Assembly (NCBI GenBank): GCA_900769975.1
Contig: CAAGIR010000013.1
Location: 1 to 12,332, forward strand
Origin: Spirochaetia bacterium
GTDB lineage: Bacteria; Spirochaetota; Spirochaetia; Treponematales; Treponemataceae
Length of the DNA stretch: 12,332 nt
Direction of reading: 5' to 3'
Below the pieces are notes generated by a model. It was given only the letters and a program-made list of their open reading frames with translations, searched no databases and was not told the origin of the DNA. Both the position numbers and the translations under genes were made by a program. Of the stretch, positions 1 through 5,343 are shown piece by piece. The stretch's first letter is position 1. The number at the start of each line of letters is the position of its first letter.

Positions 1-158
1 AGTAAGAATTCACAAAGCTGCAACATCATCAAAATCTGCCTTGAACGGAATAATGTTTCAATGCCTTATGAATCCCTCTAAACTTTGTTCTGTTTTACAT
101 GAAAATTGATTTCCGTGGTGTGTGCCTTTTTTTTGTACAACATTTTGATTAAATTTGA

Positions 159-177
159 TATAATTCAAATTCAGGAG
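159..177 (+). promoter_or_regulatory. -10 box and ribosome binding site of the methyltransferase gene
   Basis: A perfect TATAAT lies at 159-164 and an AGGAG Shine-Dalgarno at 173-177, six bases before the in-frame TTG at 184. The -35 is poor: TTGTAC at 133-138 would need a 20-base spacer. If this -10 is used, transcription begins near 171 and the leader is only about a dozen bases. Together the two signals place the start at TTG 184 rather than at the TTG at 106, which lies upstream of the promoter. Confidence 0.5.
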
Positions 178-183
178 TTCAAT

Positions 184-903
184 TTGGAGCGAATCGATAA
201 CCTTCTAAACGGGAATAAAATTTTTCAAGATTCCGATAACTTTTTGTTTGGTATAGATGCTGTTCTGCTTGCTGATTTTGTAACGAAATGCTGCCGGAAA
301 AATGATTTTATCGTTGATTTATGCTCTGGTAATGCTATTATTCCGTTATTAATAGAGAAAAATCTTTCGGAAGGTAAAATTCTTGGTGTAGAAATACAGG
401 AAAAATCAGCAAATCTTGCAAAAAAAAGCGTTCAGATTAATAATCTTCAGGAAAAAATCAATATTTTGCAGGAAGATCTAAAACAAATACATAATTTTGT
501 AAATAAACATAGCGTAGATGTGGTTTGCTGTAATCCGCCTTATATGATTTTTGAACATGGCAAACAAAATCCCAATGACGCAAAGGCTATTGCACGCCAC
601 GAAGTAGCATGTAATTTGGAAGATGTTGTTGCATGTGCTGATTATCTTTTAAAAACTCACGGAATTTTTTGCATGATTCACCGCCCGTTCCGCCTCCCAG
701 AAATTTTTGAAACATTACACCGTCATCAACTGGAACCCAAAAAAATGCAGCTCATTTTTCCTTTTGAAGATAAAGAACCAAATCTTGTCCTAATCGAAGC
801 ACGAAAAAACGCAAATCCCCGTTTAAAAATAGACCCCCCATTAATTGTAAGGGAAAAATCAGGCGAATACACTAAAAGAATTAAGCAAATCTACAGTGTG
901 TAA
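184..903 (+). CDS. TrmN6/YfiC-type tRNA1(Val) adenine-N6 methyltransferase
   Basis: A Rossmann-fold, SAM-dependent methyltransferase of the TrmN6 (YfiC/COG4123) group, whose characterised members methylate N6 of A37 in tRNA1(Val). Counting from TTG 184 it has 239 residues, a normal family length. The N-terminus reads ERIDNLL...FGIDAVLLADF, the family's usual opening. The SAM-binding motif I is VDLCSGNAIIP (about 44-54), the acidic ribose-binding residue follows in GVEIQ (about 68-72), and the catalytic N6-adenine motif NPPY is at about 117-120. The frame stays open upstream to a TTG at 106, but that would add 26 hydrophobic residues and begin before the apparent promoter, while AGGAG stands six bases before TTG 184. 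The gene is convergent with the tetR-type gene. The target adenine is inferred from the family; another RNA or protein substrate cannot be excluded. Confidence 0.85.
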   Translation: MERIDNLLNGNKIFQDSDNFLFGIDAVLLADFVTKCCRKNDFIVDLCSGNAIIPLLIEKNLSEGKILGVEIQEKSANLAKKSVQINNLQEKINILQEDLKQIHNFVNKHSVDVVCCNPPYMIFEHGKQNPNDAKAIARHEVACNLEDVVACADYLLKTHGIFCMIHRPFRLPEIFETLHRHQLEPKKMQLIFPFEDKEPNLVLIEARKNANPRLKIDPPLIVREKSGEYTKRIKQIYSV

Positions 904-910
904 AACTAAA

Positions 911-1020
911 CCGCACCGAGCATGGAGTGGGGCAGGCTTGCCTGCAGCCACCGAAGGGCTTTATGCCCGAAGGGGCCGAGCGAATAGCGAGCCACGTAAC
1001 GCGACTTACAAGGTTATGCG
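911..1020. repeat. GC-rich intergenic element A
   Basis: A GC-rich patch fills the spacer between two convergent genes in otherwise AT-rich DNA. It contains small hairpins: GCAGG/CCTGC at 932-936 and 941-945, and GGGC/GCCC at 956-959 and 965-968. It also has the core CCCGAA (966-971) followed by GAGCGAATAGCGAG (978-991). A closely related core occurs on the minus strand near 7295-7316. No ORF is credible here. It may belong to a dispersed repeat family and may double as a transcription barrier between the convergent genes, though there is no clean T-run terminator. Confidence 0.45.
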
Positions 1021-1025
1021 TGCCA

Positions 1026-1694
1026 TTATTTTTCAAATACTTTTATAAGGTTTTCTACTAGTTTTACGGCATTGTTCAATGATTTTACGTCTGTAGGAAG
1101 GGCAAAAAGGCTTCCTGCACTGCAATCTGGATTTTGGCGAACTGTTTCTTTTCGAGTTGCAATGTAAAAATCACGCTGCTGCAAAATTACGGCTGTGATT
1201 GAATGGGCGATGTCTTTTGTTTCTTTTTCGTTTCTTTGTGCAAGTTTTTCTGCCTGAACGAAGATTTTCAGAACGTTTGTCACTTCGTCTTTGATTTTTT
1301 GCACTTCTTTTTCTACTATTTTAAGGGCTTCGATATTAAAATACTGTTCTGTGTGTATAAATGTGTAAATCTGAAATAAAGGTTCGCTGTCATATAATTC
1401 AAAAAATCTTGTAATAAGCTTTTTAAATATCTGCGAAGCTGTCAATTTATTTGTTTTTATGTTTTCCAGATTTTTTTCGGAAAGGAACATAATTTTTTCG
1501 ATTTGTTTTCCGCAATGGTAAACTGTAGCGTCATACATTGCATCACGACTGTCAAAGTGATTGTAAAGAGATGCTTTTTTTATTTCGAGCATTTCTGCTA
1601 TATCTGAAAGGCTTGTTGCTCCTGCACTTTTTTCAAACGAACATGCCAAAAATGCCTGAATTATTTTTTCCTGCGATATATTTTTCCTACCCAT
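1026..1694 (-). CDS. TetR/AcrR-family transcriptional regulator
   Basis: A 222-residue protein with the TetR N-terminal DNA-binding domain: ISQEKIIQAF forms the first helix and LSDIAEMLEIKKASLYNHFDSRDAMYD (about 29-55) is the helix-turn-helix with the typical SLYNHF recognition helix. The rest is the variable ligand-binding and dimerisation domain, which does not identify the ligand. The gene is divergent from a long-chain acyl-CoA synthetase gene, the arrangement of FadR-like TetR repressors that sense acyl-CoA, so control of that neighbour and of itself is the simplest inference. No Shine-Dalgarno precedes the ATG at 1694. A TAGTAT at 1699-1704 (minus) would fit a leaderless transcript, while a TATAAT at 1755-1760 (minus) is an alternative -10 giving a normal leader. 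Confidence 0.85.
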   Translation of the reverse strand: MGRKNISQEKIIQAFLACSFEKSAGATSLSDIAEMLEIKKASLYNHFDSRDAMYDATVYHCGKQIEKIMFLSEKNLENIKTNKLTASQIFKKLITRFFELYDSEPLFQIYTFIHTEQYFNIEALKIVEKEVQKIKDEVTNVLKIFVQAEKLAQRNEKETKDIAHSITAVILQQRDFYIATRKETVRQNPDCSAGSLFALPTDVKSLNNAVKLVENLIKVFEK

Positions 1695-1708
1695 ATTTAT
1701 ACTATCGG

Positions 1709-1728
1709 AAACTACCGCTAATTAGTTT
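1709..1728. promoter_or_regulatory. candidate TetR operator, AAACTA-N8-TAGTTT
   Basis: An inverted repeat with 6-base arms (AAACTA 1709-1714, TAGTTT 1723-1728) contains a perfect palindrome CTAATTAG (1718-1725). It lies 15-34 bases upstream of the regulator's ATG. The 9-base AATTAGTTT (1720-1728) recurs in inverted form as AAACTAATT at 1851-1859, just before the synthetase start. Sites flanking both divergent genes fit a TetR repressor controlling both. The DNA is AT-rich and the arms are short, so chance is a real alternative. Confidence 0.35.
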
Positions 1729-1787
1729 AGTCAGTTTATTTAATTACTTTTCAAATTATATTACACCCACTACACTGTACATTCCAC

Positions 1788-1816
1788 TTGCCATTGTTTT
1801 TGTTTCCTTGTATACT
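1788..1816 (+). promoter_or_regulatory. sigma70-type promoter of the acyl-CoA synthetase gene
   Basis: TTGCCA (1788-1793, 5/6 to consensus) and TATACT (1811-1816, 5/6) are separated by exactly 17 bases. Transcription should begin near 1823, leaving a leader of about 55 bases that contains the inverted copy of the candidate operator half-site at 1851-1859. Confidence 0.65.
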
Positions 1817-1878
1817 TTTAAATCGACAAAATAGTGTTAATATGTCAACAAAACTAATTTACAAGGATGAAAGAGAAA

Positions 1879-3807
1879 ATGGTATTTGATGTTAATTACA
1901 CCATTCCAAAAATGATTAAAGATTCAGCTGAAAAATGGCCAGAACTTCCAGCTCAGTATGCACGTGTTAAAGGCGGCGATTTTCAACCAATTATTTACAG
2001 AGATATGTATCAATATGCCTTAGATTTTGGAGCTGCTTTATTAAAAATAGGAATTAAACGCGGAGAGTTAATCGGATTAATTTCTGATAACCGTCCTGAA
2101 TGGCTTTATGCTGATGTAGGTCTTATGGGAATTGGTTGTACTGATGTTCCTAGGGGTTGCGATGCTACAGTCAACGATTTGGAAAAGATTTTTTCATTAA
2201 CAGAAATCAAAACTGTAATCACAGAAAACAGTGCTCAGGTAAATAAAATTGTTTCTTTAAAAGAAAAAGTTCCTTCTATCGAACGCATTATCGTTTTTGA
2301 TAGCGAAATCAAACCAGAAGTTGCAGATGCCGCAAAACAAAACAACATTAAAATCATTTTTTATGCAGATTTGATGAAAGAAGGTCAGAAGTGGCGAATT
2401 GAACATAAAGGCGAAGTTGAAGCAGAATTTGAAAAAGGTACGCAGGAAGACTTGGCAACAATTATCTTTACATCTGGAACTACAGGAACACCAAAAGGCG
2501 TACAATTAACACACAAAGGTTTTCTCGCTCAGCTTGACGAAATTCCAGAACGCATTTACTTAAATCCCGGAGATAAGGCACTTTCAGTTTTACCAGTATG
2601 GCATGTTTTCGAACGTGAAGTTGAATATGTAATTCTTATTCAGGGTGCTGCAATTTGCTATTCAAAACCTGTTGGTTCAATTCTTCTTGCCGATTTTAAA
2701 GCAATTAATCCTCATTTGCTGCCAGCCGTTCCACGCGTTTTTGAAGCGGTTTATGACGGAATCACAAAAAAAATGCGTAAAACTGGCGGAATTGTACTGG
2801 CAATGTTCAATTTCTTTGTAAAAATTGCAAAAATCCAGAAATGGATGTCCAGAAAAATGTTTAAACAAAACGCATGTTTCACAAGATATTACGCTGGTTT
2901 ATGGTGGCTGCTTTGTTTCATTCCTTGGTGCTTATTATGGCCTTTGTATTGGCTCGGCGATTTAATTGTTTTCCGCAAAATTAAATCTATGCTTGGTAAT
3001 AATTTTAGAGCTGGTATCGCTGGTGGTGGCGCTTATCCTAAAGCAATTGATGAATTCTTCTGGGCAATTGGCGTAAATATTGTTGAAGGTTACGGACTTT
3101 CTGAAACATCACCAATTGTTGCAGTTCGTCCTATTGCAGCGCCTGTGTACCGTACAATCGGTTCTTCCATTCGTGGAATAGAGGTGCGTGTTGTTGACCC
3201 TATTGACGGTTATGTTTTGGACAGAGGACAGCAAGGTGTATTGCAAGTTCGTGGTCCAACTGTAATGAAAGGATATTACAAACGTCCAGATTTAACAGCA
3301 AAAGTTATAAATGATGAAGGTTGGCTCGACACTGGTGACTTAGCAGTTATGACAATTCATAATGAAATCCAAATTCGTGGTCGAATTAAAGATACAATTG
3401 TTTTGCGTGGCGGTGAAAACCTTGAACCTGTTCCAATTGAATCAAAACTTTCTGAATCACGTTATATTAAGCAGGCAATTGTAGTAGGGCAGGATATGCG
3501 CTATCTTGGTGCATTAATTCTTGTAGATGAAGAAGAAATCAAAAACTTTGCCGAAGAAAATGGTATTCAATACGACACATATGAAAATTATTTGCAGTCA
3601 GAAGCTGTTCAAAAGCTCTACGAAAGTGAAATTTCAAATCTCATAAGTGCAAAAAATGGATTTAAACTTTTCGAAAGAATTGCAAAATTCCAGCTTATCA
3701 CAAAACCATTTGAAGTAGGAGTCGAACTTTCCGCAAAACAGGAAATTATGCGCTTCAGAATAAACGAAATTTACAAAAACAAAATAGACGAAATGTTCAG
3801 CGAATAA
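1879..3807 (+). CDS. long-chain fatty-acid-CoA ligase (AMP-binding family)
   Basis: An ANL-superfamily adenylating enzyme of the FadD/ACSL type, which activates fatty acids through acyl-AMP to acyl-CoA, probably at the membrane. Numbered from ATG 1879 (642 residues), it shows the ATP-binding P-loop TSGTTGTPKG at about 198-207, the GYGLSETSP motif at about 404-412, DTGD at about 484-487 and the hinge GRIKDTIVLRGGENLEP at about 501-517. A strongly hydrophobic stretch at about 337-364, rich in W, L and F, lies between the two halves of the large domain and may insert into the membrane. In the C-terminal A10 region the usual LTPTLKxKR reads LSAKQEIMR, with Glu where the adenylation lysine is expected. 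An ATG at 1867 is also in frame, but its AAGG touches the codon. From ATG 1879 the AAGGA at 1863-1867 is 11 bases away, so 1879 is preferred. Chain-length preference cannot be read from sequence. Confidence 0.88.
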   Translation: MVFDVNYTIPKMIKDSAEKWPELPAQYARVKGGDFQPIIYRDMYQYALDFGAALLKIGIKRGELIGLISDNRPEWLYADVGLMGIGCTDVPRGCDATVNDLEKIFSLTEIKTVITENSAQVNKIVSLKEKVPSIERIIVFDSEIKPEVADAAKQNNIKIIFYADLMKEGQKWRIEHKGEVEAEFEKGTQEDLATIIFTSGTTGTPKGVQLTHKGFLAQLDEIPERIYLNPGDKALSVLPVWHVFEREVEYVILIQGAAICYSKPVGSILLADFKAINPHLLPAVPRVFEAVYDGITKKMRKTGGIVLAMFNFFVKIAKIQKWMSRKMFKQNACFTRYYAGLWWLLCFIPWCLLWPLYWLGDLIVFRKIKSMLGNNFRAGIAGGGAYPKAIDEFFWAIGVNIVEGYGLSETSPIVAVRPIAAPVYRTIGSSIRGIEVRVVDPIDGYVLDRGQQGVLQVRGPTVMKGYYKRPDLTAKVINDEGWLDTGDLAVMTIHNEIQIRGRIKDTIVLRGGENLEPVPIESKLSESRYIKQAIVVGQDMRYLGALILVDEEEIKNFAEENGIQYDTYENYLQSEAVQKLYESEISNLISAKNGFKLFERIAKFQLITKPFEVGVELSAKQEIMRFRINEIYKNKIDEMFSE

Positions 3808-3831
3808 AACAAACATTCGCGAAGACAAAAC

Positions 3832-3895
3832 AAAAATGCGACCGCCACTCGCCACGCCAAAGCATGCATTTCTATTTCATGTAAATTGCATTTTT
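3832..3895. repeat. GC-rich intergenic element C with flanking inverted repeat
   Basis: After the synthetase gene, AAAAATGC (3832-3839) and GCATTTTT (3888-3895) form a perfect 8-base inverted repeat. Within it is a short GC-rich core (3838-3860) that on the minus strand reads GGCGTGGCGAGTGGCGG, vaguely like the GAGCG-AGCG core of the other two GC-rich patches. A second GCATTT at 3866-3871 offers an alternative, shorter stem. No coding sense is evident. Relation to the other patches is weaker than that between those two. Confidence 0.3.
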
Positions 3896-3931
3896 CGAAA
3901 GGAAAAGCTTTTTGCGGTCCGCAATTCAACA

Positions 3932-4000
3932 AAAAAAAGCAGGTGTCTTACTTTTCATATAAAAATAATATGAACTTTCATAAAGACACCTGCTTTTTTT
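3932..4000. terminator. large two-tier bidirectional terminator hairpin
   Basis: A perfect 18-base inverted repeat (3932-3949 with 3983-4000) is made of an A-run plus GCAGGTGTCTT and its complement ending in a T-run. Inside it a second perfect 7-base repeat, TTCATAT (3954-3960) with ATATGAA (3968-3974), closes a 7-base loop. It lies between the convergent synthetase and SGNH hydrolase genes, and the A/T flanks give a U tail in both directions, so it should terminate both transcripts. Confidence 0.85.
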
Positions 4001-4025
4001 AACTTTACGTTCTTACTATATTTTT

Positions 4026-5252
4026 TTATTTTACATAACCCATCGCAACAATTGTAAAGCCCAGTTTTTCAGCACCTGGCTGCATTTTCACTTCCACTTT
4101 ATGATTTTTAGTTTCCGCTTCATCAATAATCATCACAACTTCGCTATTGTTCCAACCGTCTTTTTTTGCACCATCAAAAGTATTTACAAGTTTTCCATCC
4201 ACATAAACTTGTGCTTTTCCAAATTTTTCATTCATCCAGGAACCTTGAACTTTATAAGTAAAAACTAAAGATTTACAAGTAATCTCCATTTTAAATGAAT
4301 CAGCAGAGGAAGAATTTGCTTTTTTATACCAATTTACAGGAAAATTCGATTTACCAGTCTTTTTCAAAACCTGACAGTTAGAATCAATAGAATTAAAGCT
4401 TCCTTTAGAAATTTTTACATTTTCATCATCGCCCAAAATACGAACTAGACCGTTAAGACCTTTTTTTGAAAGATTTTTTTCAGGCACAGCATACTGTTCA
4501 TCTTTTTCAGCAGAATCCACAGTTGTAAGCAGATACATCAGACTGTCACACATTAAAGTATGACCCTCTTTTGTAGGATGAACATAATCATCATAATAAT
4601 CTTCTTTTGTAAAAGTTCCTTTTTCAATAGCCTTATTCACCACCGGAAGAAGATCAATCTGCGGAATTTTATAATAATCAGAAACAGGCTTTTTTTGCGC
4701 AGCAGTATTTCCATAAGTTGCAGCCGAATACACAGCAATCACAGCAGTCTGAGGATTTGCCAAAAGCGCATCACGCACCAACGCTTCAAAACTTCTTTTA
4801 TAAATGTCTTCGCCACCATCATTCACAGCGAATTCCACAATCAAAATGTCAGGAACGTGACCCAAAACTTCCACCACATCGCTTTCATATCGTAATTTTC
4901 CCAGCAAAGAAGGAGTTCCGCTCAATCCTGCATTATTAAAAAACACATTTTTCCCGTCATTTGGTGCATAAACTTTTTTTACCGCATTAAAAAACTGATA
5001 CGCATAACCATCTTTAAAATCTTTTGGACCAGCACCTTCTGTTACCGACCCACCAATAGCGGCAATGTAAACATTTTCACCTTTTTTGATTTTTTCCAGA
5101 TTTGTTTTTAAACGATAATTATTACCAGTACTAACCAGTGCAGATTTAACCATATCCTCATATTTTGAATTATCAAATTCAAATGGATTTTCTGCATTCA
5201 AATTACAAGCTAAAAACGAACACATTATAAATGCTCCTAAAAATTTTTTCAT
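4026..5252 (-). CDS. exported SGNH/GDSL-family esterase
   Basis: A 408-residue exported hydrolase. Residues 1-20 form a signal peptide (MKKFLGAFIMCSFLACNLNA); cleavage after LNA by signal peptidase I, or lipidation at Cys16 by a relaxed spirochaete lipobox (SFLAC), are both possible. The SGNH blocks are present: nucleophile Ser69 in IGGSVTEG (GGS instead of GDS), block II Gly in NNAGLSGT (about 107-112), block III Asn144 in FAVND, and block V Asp222/His225 in DDYVHP. Residues about 290-408 form a beta-rich C-terminal domain with VQGSWMNEKFGKAQVYVDGK, resembling the jelly-roll domain attached to carbohydrate esterases of the CE2 type but in the opposite order. Deacetylation of plant polysaccharide is plausible; the substrate is not proven. 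GAGG (5263-5266) stands 10 bases before the ATG. The gene follows pyrKD on the same strand after 91 bases and probably has its own promoter. Confidence 0.8.
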   Translation of the reverse strand: MKKFLGAFIMCSFLACNLNAENPFEFDNSKYEDMVKSALVSTGNNYRLKTNLEKIKKGENVYIAAIGGSVTEGAGPKDFKDGYAYQFFNAVKKVYAPNDGKNVFFNNAGLSGTPSLLGKLRYESDVVEVLGHVPDILIVEFAVNDGGEDIYKRSFEALVRDALLANPQTAVIAVYSAATYGNTAAQKKPVSDYYKIPQIDLLPVVNKAIEKGTFTKEDYYDDYVHPTKEGHTLMCDSLMYLLTTVDSAEKDEQYAVPEKNLSKKGLNGLVRILGDDENVKISKGSFNSIDSNCQVLKKTGKSNFPVNWYKKANSSSADSFKMEITCKSLVFTYKVQGSWMNEKFGKAQVYVDGKLVNTFDGAKKDGWNNSEVVMIIDEAETKNHKVEVKMQPGAEKLGFTIVAMGYVK

Positions 5253-5282
5253 AAAAAATTAACCTCGTTTTATACAATAAAC

Positions 5283-5311
5283 AGTATAGTATCAGAAATT
5301 ATATCGTTCTA
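5283..5311 (-). promoter_or_regulatory. weak promoter candidate for the SGNH esterase
   Basis: On the minus strand TATACT (5283-5288) is a good -10 with a weak TAGAAC (5306-5311) 17 bases upstream. A perfect TATAAT also lies at 5298-5303 without a recognisable -35. The 91-base gap after pyrKD shows no convincing terminator, so read-through from the pyrimidine genes remains possible. Confidence 0.35.
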
Positions 5312-5343
5312 TCAGAGAAAATACCCAAAAAAGGTGTTATCGC

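Noticed and set aside
1..81. Plus-strand frame open from the left edge to a TAA at 79-81 (ending PYESL), possibly the tail of an upstream gene.
   Set aside because: Only 26 codons are visible, the sequence is not recognisable and the minus strand is also partly open here, so it cannot be told from chance.
990..1020. GTTATGC-type sequence at the end of element A, suggesting an integron attC recombination site (such sites are known in Treponema denticola).
   Set aside because: I find no matching GCATAAC-type partner at the other end of the element and no clear paired R/L boxes, and the flanking genes are convergent housekeeping genes rather than cassettes.
1538..1834. Plus-strand frame of 98 codons across the TetR gene and intergenic region.
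   Set aside because: It is antisense to the conserved helix-turn-helix region and covers the synthetase promoter; its hydrophobic tail comes from AT-rich intergenic DNA.
3800..3820. Hairpin GCGAAT/ATTCGC overlapping the stop codon of the acyl-CoA synthetase, taken as its terminator.
   Set aside because: The stem is only six bases and no T-run follows; the large hairpin at 3932-4000 is a far better terminator.
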